The translations under genes were made by a program, and so were the position numbers. Under the pieces are notes generated by a model. That model was not told where the DNA came from and ran no database searches. It saw nothing but the letters and a program-made list of their open reading frames with translations. From the NCBI GenBank assembly GCA_024256265.1, contig JACGUK010000018.1:1-37892 (forward strand): DNA of 37,892 nt. The letters run 5' to 3'. Below, piece by piece: positions 24,306 through 32,235 of the stretch (the first letter of the stretch is position 1; the number at the start of each line of letters is the position of its first letter). The DNA comes from an archaeon (GTDB lineage Archaea > Thermoproteota > Nitrososphaeria > Nitrososphaerales > JACAEJ01).

Positions 24306-25628
24306 TTAAGGTGCTAACCTGAATTGATCTCTTGGGAACATTGTAACCTCTCTTATGTTCTCCTGTCCTGTCAATACCATCATCAATCTCTCTAATCCTA
24401 ATCCAAATCCTGCATGAGGAGGCATTCCATAATCAAATACTCTTAAATGGTATTCAAATAGCTTTGGCTTCAAACCTTGCTCCTTTAACCTCTTCACCAA
24501 AAGTCTCTTCGAGCTCACTCTTGAGCCTCCTGACGCCAATTCGATAGAGCCATGCATAAAATCGAAGGACTCACATACATCTTGCTTATCATCTCTTGGC
24601 TTTATGTAGAATGGCTTTATAGATGTAGGCCAGTCTTTTATAAAGTAGAATTGAGGTAAAATTTCTCCTAAAATCTTGAGGGCTTGTGTCGATAAATCTT
24701 CTCCCCAATTTAGCGCTATATCCTCTCTCTCCAACATTTTAAGGGTATCATCATAAGTGAAGCGTTTAAAGGAAGCTTTAGGGATCATCAATCTACGCTT
24801 TAGCAACTTCATTTCTTCATTACATTTATCATTTATTGTTTCAGTAACGTGACATATCATTTGCTCGATAATTTTCATGATATCCTCATAGGAGACGAAA
24901 GCCTCTTCAACATCTATCGAGATAACTTCACTTAAGTGCCTTAGTGTGCGAGATTCTTCAGCTCTGAAAATTGGTCCTATTTCAAATATCTTCTCGAAAG
25001 GCATTATTAATTGTTCTTTATAAAGCTGAGGACTCTGGGCTAGAAAAGCCTCCTTATCATAATACAACAAAGGGAACAAAGCTGCTCCTCCTTCGGTTGC
25101 TGTAGCAATGATCTTAGGGGTACTTACCTCCATGTAACCTTTGCCTATAAGAAAATCTCTTATCGCTTTCAATACTGTATGCCTTATCTTGAATATAGCT
25201 TGGGCTTTCGGTCTTCTCATATCTATAACACGAATATCAAGGCGTTTATCGATGCTTGGCATCTTTCCTCCGAATAGGCTGAAGGGAGGCTGGCGCTGAG
25301 CTATGCTTAGAATTCGAATCTCTTCAGGAATTATCTCAGCTCCATGAGGGGCTTTATTTATGCTCTTGACCATACCTTTAACACCTACGCTATAATGCTC
25401 GCGAAGATTCTTTAACCTCTCTAGAATTGAGCTAGGAGCTTTATCCTTATGAATAGTAATTTGAACTACACCTTCTTTATCGTTAAGGATCAGAAAGACT
25501 ATGCCACCTTGCTCACGTATACTGGATAACCAACCAAAGACAGCAACCCTTTTATCCTCTAATTTCGGAGTAATCTCTATAGAGTAATGGGTCCTTCTCC
25601 AATCATCCAGCTCATCGAGCTTTTTCAT
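24306..25628 (-). CDS. aspS: Aspartyl-tRNA synthetase, probably non-discriminating
   Basis: A class IIb synthetase of about 440 residues. The N-terminal OB-fold (VAVFGWLSSIREQGG) binds the anticodon; the catalytic domain has QSPQLYKEQL, motif 2 FEIGPIFRAEESRT and motif 3 GFGLGLERLMM near the end. Discriminating archaeal AspRS proteins have a tryptophan after GWV and a lysine in the strand before the EILPEKI segment. Here these are serine (GWLS) and proline (KAPHGAEIIP), and proline is the reported non-discriminating mark. Such an enzyme also charges tRNA(Asn) with aspartate for GatCAB. TTG at 25652 opens the frame, but the ATG at 25628 gives the usual N-terminus and suits the promoter at 25667-25680, so I prefer it. 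Confidence 0.93.
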   Translation of the reverse strand: MKKLDELDDWRRTHYSIEITPKLEDKRVAVFGWLSSIREQGGIVFLILNDKEGVVQITIHKDKAPSSILERLKNLREHYSVGVKGMVKSINKAPHGAEIIPEEIRILSIAQRQPPFSLFGGKMPSIDKRLDIRVIDMRRPKAQAIFKIRHTVLKAIRDFLIGKGYMEVSTPKIIATATEGGAALFPLLYYDKEAFLAQSPQLYKEQLIMPFEKIFEIGPIFRAEESRTLRHLSEVISIDVEEAFVSYEDIMKIIEQMICHVTETINDKCNEEMKLLKRRLMIPKASFKRFTYDDTLKMLEREDIALNWGEDLSTQALKILGEILPQFYFIKDWPTSIKPFYIKPRDDKQDVCESFDFMHGSIELASGGSRVSSKRLLVKRLKEQGLKPKLFEYHLRVFDYGMPPHAGFGLGLERLMMVLTGQENIREVTMFPRDQFRLAP

Positions 25629-25666
25629 CGCTACCAAAGTCTTATTGCCCAATGGTAAGGTTCCCT

Positions 25667-25680
25667 TTATATTTTATATT
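25667..25680. promoter_or_regulatory. Shared divergent TATA region for aspS and the F420 operon
   Basis: TTTATATTTTATAT reads as a good TATA box in both directions. Going right, a start site about 25 bases away coincides with ATG 25699 of the nitroreductase; going left, the start site falls shortly before the aspS ATG at 25628. The same element may serve both genes. Confidence 0.45.
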
Positions 25681-25698
25681 CTTATGCTAATATTAATC

Positions 25699-26334
25699 AT
25701 GGTTATAAAAACTATGATTAAATCCCATGATTTCCTAAGTTTCATAAAGTCAAGAAGAAGCATAAAGAGGCTAAAGCCAGACCCTATTTCGAGAGATGTT
25801 ATAGAAGAGATCCTTGATGTAGCTATAAGTGCTCCATCAGCCCATAATGCTCAGCCTTGGTGCTTTATCATAATAGATGATCAAAAGGTTAAGATCAAAC
25901 TTGCTGAGGCTATGGCTCAGGCTTGGCAGGAAGATTTATTGAAGGATGGTCTATCAAAAATCGAAATAGAAAGACTCATAGAAGCATCGAAGGAGAGGAC
26001 CATAAACGCCTCAATTCTAATTATCACATGCCTTACAATGGAGGATATGGACAAGTATAAAGATGATAGGAGAAGAAATGCTGAGTACTTTATGGCAGTT
26101 CAATCAGTTTCAGCAGCTATACAGAACCTTTTGCTAGCAACTCATGCAAAAGGATTGGGAGCTTGTTGGAGATGTGCACCTTTATTCTGTATGAAAGATA
26201 TAAGAGAAGTTTTGAAGATTCCTGATAACTTTGATCCACAGGCGCTTATAGAGGTAGGCTACCCTTTAAAGCAACCACAAATGCCTCCAAGAAAACCCTT
26301 AAAGAGTGTAATTTGCTATAACGAATGGGTTTAG
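25699..26334 (+). CDS. Nitroreductase-family FMN oxidoreductase in the F420 operon
   Basis: About 211 residues with the nitroreductase fold: SFIKSRRSIKRLKPDPIS at the start, with the SRRS motif that contacts FMN phosphate, SAPSAHNAQPW (FMN ring pocket), AVQSVSAAIQNLLLATHAKG (dimer helix) and LGACWRCAP, and a C-terminal EVGYPLKQPQMPPRKPL strand. This pattern resembles the C-terminal domain of mycobacterial FbiB, which reduces dehydro-F420-0 to F420-0. It ends only 3 bases before cofD, and cofC follows, so the three genes are one operon. Upstream TTG 25645 would extend it through a hydrophobic stretch and is not favoured. A reductase for a dehydro-F420 intermediate is the best guess; generic NAD(P)H oxidation is the alternative. 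Confidence 0.85.
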   Translation: MVIKTMIKSHDFLSFIKSRRSIKRLKPDPISRDVIEEILDVAISAPSAHNAQPWCFIIIDDQKVKIKLAEAMAQAWQEDLLKDGLSKIEIERLIEASKERTINASILIITCLTMEDMDKYKDDRRRNAEYFMAVQSVSAAIQNLLLATHAKGLGACWRCAPLFCMKDIREVLKIPDNFDPQALIEVGYPLKQPQMPPRKPLKSVICYNEWV

Positions 26335-26337
26335 AAA

Positions 26338-27285
26338 TTGATAACAGCATTGGCAGGAGGAGTAGGGGCAGCAAGGTTTCTCGAAGGGCTCATCAAAGTA
26401 GTTGAGGATGAAGAAATATCGGTCATAGTGAATACTGGAGATGATATAGAGCTTTATGGTTTGCAGATTTCTCCTGATATAGATACAATAATTTACACAT
26501 TGGTAGGCATCGTTGATATTGAGAAGGGTTGGGGAATAAAGGGAGACACTTTTCATTGCTTAGAAGCCCTAAAAAGATATGGTTATGATACATGGTTCAT
26601 GCTTGGCGATCGTGATCTTGCTACCCATATCCATCGAACTTTACTCTTAAAGAAAGGACTGAAATTGTCGGAAGTAATAGATAAAGAGCGCATTGCTCTA
26701 GGTGTAAAAGCTAGAATTATTCCTATGACTGATGATAGAGTTGAAACCATAATGATCACAGATAAGGGTGATATGCACTTTCAAGAGTATCTTGTCAAAA
26801 GAAAGGCTCAGGATGAAGTCTTAAAGATAATGTTCAAAGGGATCGAAGAGGCTAGACCAGCCCCTGGGGTCATCGATTCTATCAGAGAGGCAAGAGGGAT
26901 AATAGTATGCCCAAGTAACCCAATAGTCAGCATAGGTACGATTCTTTCTGTTCCAAGAGTTAGAGAAAGCTTAAAAGAGACAAAAGCCAAGATCGTAGGG
27001 ATAAGCCCTTTAATAGCAGGTGCACCAGTTAAAGGTCCTGCAGATAAATTGATGAATAGCATGGCAGTGCAACTCTGCATTAAGAAAGAAGAAGTTTCTG
27101 CTTATGGTGTAGCAAAGCTATACAGAGATTTTTTGGATGCATTTGTTATAGATAATCTGGACGCAAGCCTTAAAGGAAAGATAGAGGCTTTAGGAATGAG
27201 GGTTTTTGTTACAGATACTATAATGAGAGGCTTAAAGGAAAAGATGGAACTAGCTAAGGTTGCATTAAATGCTATGGGAGTCTAA
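26338..27285 (+). CDS. cofD: 2-phospho-L-lactate transferase (F420-0 synthase)
   Basis: CofD joins the lactyl- (or enolpyruvyl-) diphospho-guanosine made by CofC to the deazaflavin Fo, giving F420-0 (or dehydro-F420-0) and GMP. The 315-residue protein starts ITALAGGVGAARFLEGL, the glycine-rich loop of the family, and continues with VNTGDDIELYGLQISPDIDT, FMLGDRDLATHIHRT for Fo binding, and CPSNPIVSIGTIL followed by PLIAGAPVKGPADKLM. Length is normal. The start is TTG at 26338, three bases after the nitroreductase stop; no ATG suits. The gene is followed by cofC with a single-base gap. Confidence 0.95.
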   Translation: MITALAGGVGAARFLEGLIKVVEDEEISVIVNTGDDIELYGLQISPDIDTIIYTLVGIVDIEKGWGIKGDTFHCLEALKRYGYDTWFMLGDRDLATHIHRTLLLKKGLKLSEVIDKERIALGVKARIIPMTDDRVETIMITDKGDMHFQEYLVKRKAQDEVLKIMFKGIEEARPAPGVIDSIREARGIIVCPSNPIVSIGTILSVPRVRESLKETKAKIVGISPLIAGAPVKGPADKLMNSMAVQLCIKKEEVSAYGVAKLYRDFLDAFVIDNLDASLKGKIEALGMRVFVTDTIMRGLKEKMELAKVALNAMGV

Positions 27286-27286
27286 A

Positions 27287-27973
27287 ATGAGTTTTGTTTC
27301 AATTCCTGTAAAAGGCTTGAAAGATGCAAAGAGAAGGCTCGAAGTAATATTGAGACCTGAAGAGAGGCGTTTACTCTGTATTGCCATGCTAAGAGATGTT
27401 TTGAAGGCAGTAAGCATGTCGAAATATGTTGAGAAGGTTATAATCATAAGCTGTGATCAAACCATATTAAAATTGGCAAGGAAGATGAGGGCAATAGCTT
27501 TTGATGAGGGCGAATCGAGAGGATTGAATTCAGCTGTGGACAGAATAGCAAGATACTGTACAGATGAAGGAGCCAAATCCATGCTCATCATACCAATAGA
27601 CATACCTCTTTTAAAGAGTGATGATATAGACGATATAATACAAAAGGGCTATCCAAGATCAATAGTAATTTCACCGTCCATAGATGAGAAAGGTACGAAT
27701 GCTCTTCTTATGAACCCTCCTACAGTGATAAAGCCAAGGTTTGGAGTAAATAGCTTTAAAAACCATATAAATGAAGCCCTTGCCAATAGAATTCAATACA
27801 AAATACACAGATTGCCAAGAGTTGCATTGGATATAGATACTCCAAAGGACTTGATTACACTCTCAAAGCTTGGAGAAGGTACAGAAACTTATGATTATAT
27901 GATGAAGATCGATCTCATAAATAGAACTGAAGAATTCTTGAAGGAAATTCATAAACCTCTTTTAAAGAAATAG
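27287..27973 (+). CDS. cofC: 2-phospho-L-lactate (or PEP) guanylyltransferase
   Basis: CofC uses GTP to activate 2-phospho-L-lactate (or phosphoenolpyruvate in bacterial FbiD) for CofD. The 228-residue protein starts SFVSIPVKGLKDAKRRLEV, the nucleotide-binding loop; EGESRGLNSAVDRI, IIPIDIPLLKSDDI with the metal-binding aspartates, and HINEALANRI follow. A frame starting with ATG at 27269 is possible but overlaps cofD by 17 bases; the ATG at 27287 has GGGAG 7 bases upstream and is one base after the cofD stop. It converges on cofE with a 40-base gap. Which three-carbon acid it uses cannot be read from the sequence; the nitroreductase in the operon leans toward PEP. Confidence 0.92.
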   Translation: MSFVSIPVKGLKDAKRRLEVILRPEERRLLCIAMLRDVLKAVSMSKYVEKVIIISCDQTILKLARKMRAIAFDEGESRGLNSAVDRIARYCTDEGAKSMLIIPIDIPLLKSDDIDDIIQKGYPRSIVISPSIDEKGTNALLMNPPTVIKPRFGVNSFKNHINEALANRIQYKIHRLPRVALDIDTPKDLITLSKLGEGTETYDYMMKIDLINRTEEFLKEIHKPLLKK

Positions 27974-28013
27974 GAGATTTTCAGCTGAACAAGATTTTCA
28001 TTCCTATTAGATG

Positions 28014-28769
28014 TTATCTGAAGAGGTCTTTTGAACGAGGTCTGATAAGAGATTTGATAGAACCTTCTCCCTCGATATACTGATAACCTCTTATTATCGT
28101 TATAGGCACCATTCCTACTTTACCCATAACAAGCTCTGCTGCTGATGCTAGTTCATCGGCTATAGCTATGGCAGTCACTTTAAGAGTATAGCCATAACTA
28201 TCCTTTTTTCCCCTGTAATCTAATATTGGCTCTAACCCAGCAACTCCTATAGCTATGTTCGTCTGCCCTTCTCTCCAAGGCCTACCGAAGGTATCTGATA
28301 TTATAACAGCCACATCAGCGTTCAATCTTCTTTTTATCTCATCTCTAATTTGTCTAGCAGATTTATCAGGATCAATGGGCAATAAAGAGACTATATCCTC
28401 ACCTTTTACATTAGATTTATCCACACCGGAATTAGCACATATAAAGCCATGTCTAGTCTCAGCTATTATTACTCCTCTCTCCATCCTAACTATCCTCTTT
28501 GCCTCACGAAGAATAACTTCTACCATTCTAGGATCCTTTTTTCTACGTTTACTTATCTTCAAGGCAAAATCTGAAGGGTTTATCTTTTTCAAATCTATAA
28601 TCCTCCCTTCGGCTTTGGAGACTATCTTATGAGTTACGACTATTGCGTCCCTACCCATTATCTTGATGCCTTGCCTTTGAATTGTATCTATTATTAGATT
28701 GGCCAGATCATCGCCAGGCTTAACTTCAGGGATTCCTTTTATTCCTATGATCTTTATCTCTAATGACAA
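28014..28769 (-). CDS. cofE: Coenzyme F420-0:L-glutamate ligase
   Basis: CofE adds gamma-linked glutamates to F420-0 using GTP. The 251-residue protein is the stand-alone archaeal form: IKGIPEVKPGDDLANLI at the start, DAIVVTHKIVSKAEG, GVIIAETRHGFICANSGVDKSN, DTFGRPWREGQTNIAIG (metal and GTP site), and PITIIRGYQY at the end. It lacks the C-terminal nitroreductase domain of mycobacterial FbiB, and the separate nitroreductase at 25699-26334 may supply it. The start is TTG at 28769 with GGGTTGAT upstream. It is on the opposite strand from cofD-cofC and has its own TATA box. Confidence 0.96.
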   Translation of the reverse strand: MSLEIKIIGIKGIPEVKPGDDLANLIIDTIQRQGIKIMGRDAIVVTHKIVSKAEGRIIDLKKINPSDFALKISKRRKKDPRMVEVILREAKRIVRMERGVIIAETRHGFICANSGVDKSNVKGEDIVSLLPIDPDKSARQIRDEIKRRLNADVAVIISDTFGRPWREGQTNIAIGVAGLEPILDYRGKKDSYGYTLKVTAIAIADELASAAELVMGKVGMVPITIIRGYQYIEGEGSIKSLIRPRSKDLFR

Positions 28770-28808
28770 ATCTTGATCAACCCGATATACATGACATAGT
28801 AAAGATAA

Positions 28809-28821
28809 CCTTTTATAAAAT
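28809..28821 (-). promoter_or_regulatory. TATA box of cofE
   Basis: On the minus strand the sequence reads ATTTTATAAAAGG, a good archaeal TATA box 40-50 bases before the cofE start, leaving a leader of about 15 bases. The rest of the 176-base gap to the DUF362 gene has no recognised feature. Confidence 0.5.
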
Positions 28822-28945
28822 ATGTTTAAGTTAAAGCCAGAAATAAGATTTATTTTTATTAGACCTTTGTTATTCCTAAATGTAAGGTGAGACAGCTGTG
28901 ATAAGAGTTAGGCCCATAAGAATCATAAGTTGGGGATTATCATAA

Positions 28946-29827
28946 TCATGGTCTTCTAAACCTTCTAGCAACACTTTCTACACTCTCGCCTACTACCTCA
29001 TAGCCTTCCATTGCACCGAGACCTTTCTCAGAAGCCCTTCTTATATGATAAATGAGCCTAGGGTCGAAGCCCATAACCCTCGAGGCTACAGCATCCGTTG
29101 CTACCACATCTTTACCAGCTATTATCAAATTCATCTTGATAGGCTTGCCATCTATGGGACCTTGCCCCTCCATAGCTATGAAACCATCTATTACTGTAAG
29201 GACTGATTTAATTATAGTGTTTACATCTACTATGACCTTATCTATACTATGCGTAAAATGGTACTTGAACTTGAATCTGTTATAAGGAGGGATAAGCCCA
29301 AACATGTTCTTCATGCCTAAAGTGACTTGAGTATCGACGTGAGTCTTCATCTTTGCTGCACTAATTATGTAGCCATCGAGAATGAATTTTGGTAAAGTAA
29401 TTTTTAAGAGAGTCTCAGGTTCTTCAGGTTTAATAGTTAATCTTTCATTTAAATGTCTCAAATTTACGAAAGGTACACTATATTTTTCACAAACATCAAG
29501 TATTCCAGAAATTTTGGCTGCTTTATCCGCATTAGTAAAAGTTGCATCTGACTCTATTACAAATATATCATCATTAACTTCTTTGAAGGCTTTGATTAAA
29601 GCTTCTACAACTATAGGATCAGTGGTAACTCCTTTATCCCATGTCTTACTGGCTATCAAGTTCACCTTTATCAAAATAGGCTTATCAAAGAACTCATTAA
29701 CACCTCCTATCAAATCTAAAGCCTTCATGACAGTTTCTATGGATCTCTCACCCCTTACTATGGCTACTTTATTAGAGAGTCGATGAGATTTAGAATCCTC
29801 TAATCTGGCATCAGCCAAATCAGCCAC
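28946..29827 (-). CDS. DUF362 family protein
   Basis: A member of the DUF362 family, proteins of uncertain function common in anaerobes. The 293-residue protein has KVAIVRGERSIETVMKALDL near the start, PILIKVNLIASKTWDKGVTT, an EVNDDIFVIESDATF segment, AKMKTHVDTQVTLGMKNMFG with the family's conserved K-x-H, and LIIAGKDVVATDAVASRVM. Many family members carry a ferredoxin-like 2x[4Fe-4S] tail; here there are almost no cysteines, so no cluster is expected. The GTG at 29827 starts the frame, but the first 18 residues are poorly conserved in character and a later start is possible. It is divergent from malate dehydrogenase with a short shared promoter region. Confidence 0.85.
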   Translation of the reverse strand: MADLADARLEDSKSHRLSNKVAIVRGERSIETVMKALDLIGGVNEFFDKPILIKVNLIASKTWDKGVTTDPIVVEALIKAFKEVNDDIFVIESDATFTNADKAAKISGILDVCEKYSVPFVNLRHLNERLTIKPEEPETLLKITLPKFILDGYIISAAKMKTHVDTQVTLGMKNMFGLIPPYNRFKFKYHFTHSIDKVIVDVNTIIKSVLTVIDGFIAMEGQGPIDGKPIKMNLIIAGKDVVATDAVASRVMGFDPRLIYHIRRASEKGLGAMEGYEVVGESVESVARRFRRP

Positions 29828-29904
29828 TAACCTTATTATGCCAAAACTTCTTACTAAGCATTATTCAAATAGAGCCTATATTAAAGCACAACTTGGGTGA
29901 AAGT

Positions 29905-30822
29905 TTGATAAGTATAGTAGGTCTTGGTAAGGTTGGAAGCAATATAGCTGAGCATATAGTTCTTAAAGGATTGGACGACTTGACCTTGATAGATATAATT
30001 GAAGGATTGCCACAAGGAAATGCTTTAGACCTTAGCCACATGGCTTCTGAGCTTAACATAGACGTTAAGATCAAGGGCTCTAACGATTATAGGGATTTAG
30101 AGGGCTCTGATATAATAGTATTATCGGCTGGTTTCCCAAGAACTCCTGATATGAGTAGGCTTAACCTTCTTCAAAAGAATAAGGAAATCATAAAGCAGAT
30201 ATCGAAGAAGATTTTGGAGTATGCACCAAAATCAAAAGTAGTCATAGTGACAAATCCATTGGATTTGATGACTTATCTTACACTAAAAACAACAGGGTTT
30301 GATCGCAATATTGTATTTGGAGTTGGTAGCGAGTTGGATACTGCTAGGCTCAAGTACTATTTATCATCAGTTCTAAAAGTTTCAAATTCATCTATCAATG
30401 CTTTTGTCATAGGAGAGCATGGGGACACTATGGTCATCTTGAAAAGCCAATCAAAGGTTAATGGGATTCCTATTGAAAAAGTATTGAATGAGTCTCAGTT
30501 AGCCAGCATAGTTGAGAAGACAAAGAAGTCAGGGGCTGATGTCATATCCCTTAAGGGGGCTACAACCTTTGGCGTAGCAACTTCAACATCATCCATAATT
30601 GAGTCTTTAATTCAAGATAAGAAAAAAGTCCATCTCGTTTCCTTTTATTTAAACGGAGAGTATGGACTTTATGACGTTTGCATAGGCGTGCCAGTAATAA
30701 TAGGAAAAAATGGTGTTGAAAGGGTGATAGAGCTAGAGCTCGATAAAGATGAGAGGGAACTATTCTTGAAAAGTGCTGAAGTAATAAAGAAATCTATCTC
30801 ACTCTTAATGAGCGATACATAG
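29905..30822 (+). CDS. mdh: Malate dehydrogenase (LDH-like type)
   Basis: Converts malate and NAD to oxaloacetate. The 305-residue protein has the nucleotide loop IVGLGKVGSN, an aspartate (Asp30) after the second strand, which favours NAD over NADP, and the loop AGFPRTPDMSRL, whose arginine (about residue 79) selects malate rather than lactate. The catalytic histidine is in GEHGDTM (about residue 172), and VTNPLDLMTY is typical. The frame can begin with TTG at 29893, but the TTG at 29905 follows GGGTGA (29895-29900) by four bases and gives the family's usual N-terminus, so I choose it. It follows no other gene closely and is convergent with the glycogen-synthase-like gene. Confidence 0.93.
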   Translation: MISIVGLGKVGSNIAEHIVLKGLDDLTLIDIIEGLPQGNALDLSHMASELNIDVKIKGSNDYRDLEGSDIIVLSAGFPRTPDMSRLNLLQKNKEIIKQISKKILEYAPKSKVVIVTNPLDLMTYLTLKTTGFDRNIVFGVGSELDTARLKYYLSSVLKVSNSSINAFVIGEHGDTMVILKSQSKVNGIPIEKVLNESQLASIVEKTKKSGADVISLKGATTFGVATSTSSIIESLIQDKKKVHLVSFYLNGEYGLYDVCIGVPVIIGKNGVERVIELELDKDERELFLKSAEVIKKSISLLMSDT

Positions 30823-30839
30823 AAAACTTGATTAGAATC

Positions 30840-32087
30840 TCACCTACTTGATAATAAGTCCTGGTATATCTCTAAAGTCTGCTCAGCCGACTTATCCCAT
30901 GTGAAATATTTTAGGACTCTCTGCCTTCCATTCTCGCCCCATTGCTTAGCTAATTCTTTGTCTTTTAGGACTGCTTTTAAGCCCCAAGCGATATCAGCAA
31001 CATCATAGCCATCCACATGAACCCCATTCTGATCTGGACCTGATGGTATAACTTGCTCAGCAAAGCCTACCACACCCTTAGCACTAACAACTACAGGCTT
31101 CTCCATTGCCATGGCCTCAAGGCTAACGATCCCAAAGGGCTCATATATTGATGGGAAGACGCATATATCTGAGGCTGCATAATGTAAGATACGTTCTTCC
31201 TCTGGAACGAATTCAAACCTGAAGATGACATGGTCTTTTATTTGTAAATGATCTACTAAGTTAATGAGATTCCCCTGCTCTTCACCCCTGCCCAGTATTA
31301 CGAGTTTTGTCTTGGGGAAATCTTTAATGATCATAGACATAGATTGGACTAAATTCTTTACTCCTTTTACCCATGTTAACCTTCCTACATGAAGAATCAT
31401 TTGCTCATCCTCCTCAATTCCGTACTTTTTTCTTAGCGCTAAAACCTCTTCATGATGAACCTTTTTCGGATCGTATATCTCTGGGTCGACACCATTCCAA
31501 ACTACATTAATCTTCGTCTCTTGCCAACAATGATGAATTAGATCATCCTTCATCACATTGCTAACTGTTATTATCTTATCAGATGCTTGAGCGGTTACAT
31601 TCTCTAAGTGGCCAACTACCTCTGACCCCGTGTTCCAGCTTCTACCCCACTCTGTTGAGTGAACATGAGAGACCATAGGTATCTTCAACTCGTTCTTAAT
31701 GATGAGGCCTGAAATGCTGCTAAGCCAATCATGTACGCAGATCAAATCATAATGATAATTATCCTTCCTAACTAACTCATTAGTGAACTTTGTCGCTGAT
31801 AAAATGTTGTATATGAAGACATCGTTGAAGAACTTGATGCTTGTTCCCCATCTCTTAAGATCATCTGCAACAAATAAGGGTAAGATGTTGGTAGCATCAG
31901 CGATTAGTGGTCTATGCACCTCGACGCCTTTTATGACTTCTCTTGTGGGAAGATTTCCTGGGTTAAGGGTAAAGACTGCTACATCATGACCAATCTCGAC
32001 GAATTTTCGGGTTATATATGTAGCATAGGTGCCAAGCCCTCCTACCAAAACTGGAGGGTATTCCCAGACGAAGAACCCTATTCTCAT
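30840..32087 (-). CDS. Glycogen-synthase-like glycosyltransferase
   Basis: A 415-residue GT-B enzyme. It begins RIGFFVWEYPPVLVGGLGTY, the GGLG loop typical of glycogen/starch synthases; CVHDWLSSISGLI and VSHVHSTEWGRSWNTG are in the acceptor domain. The C-terminal domain holds VWNGVDPEIYDP, LHVGRLTWVKGVKNLV and VFPSIYEPFGIVSLEAMA with the E-x7-E pair that binds nucleotide-sugar. Archaeal relatives often lie beside a debranching-type hydrolase, as here. It most likely extends alpha-1,4-glucan from UDP- or ADP-glucose, though a trehalose or mannan role cannot be excluded. The gene and its GH neighbour are on the same strand with a 148-base gap holding a TATA-like stretch at about 32110-32120. 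Confidence 0.88.
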   Translation of the reverse strand: MRIGFFVWEYPPVLVGGLGTYATYITRKFVEIGHDVAVFTLNPGNLPTREVIKGVEVHRPLIADATNILPLFVADDLKRWGTSIKFFNDVFIYNILSATKFTNELVRKDNYHYDLICVHDWLSSISGLIIKNELKIPMVSHVHSTEWGRSWNTGSEVVGHLENVTAQASDKIITVSNVMKDDLIHHCWQETKINVVWNGVDPEIYDPKKVHHEEVLALRKKYGIEEDEQMILHVGRLTWVKGVKNLVQSMSMIIKDFPKTKLVILGRGEEQGNLINLVDHLQIKDHVIFRFEFVPEEERILHYAASDICVFPSIYEPFGIVSLEAMAMEKPVVVSAKGVVGFAEQVIPSGPDQNGVHVDGYDVADIAWGLKAVLKDKELAKQWGENGRQRVLKYFTWDKSAEQTLEIYQDLLSSR

Positions 32088-32235
32088 AACTCACAGCCTT
32101 GACTATCTAGTAAATAAAATTGTCTATATCTGTTATTCAATATCTGGAATAATCAGTTATTAAAAGCACCTTTATGAAATCAATTATGCTATTTTGAGAA
32201 AATCTGATGACCATCGCCAAAGACAATAGTTTCAT

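Noticed and set aside
28770..28945. Possible small RNA or peptide between cofE and the DUF362 gene
   Set aside because: Only the cofE TATA box is recognisable; no stable hairpin or open frame beyond 15 codons was seen.
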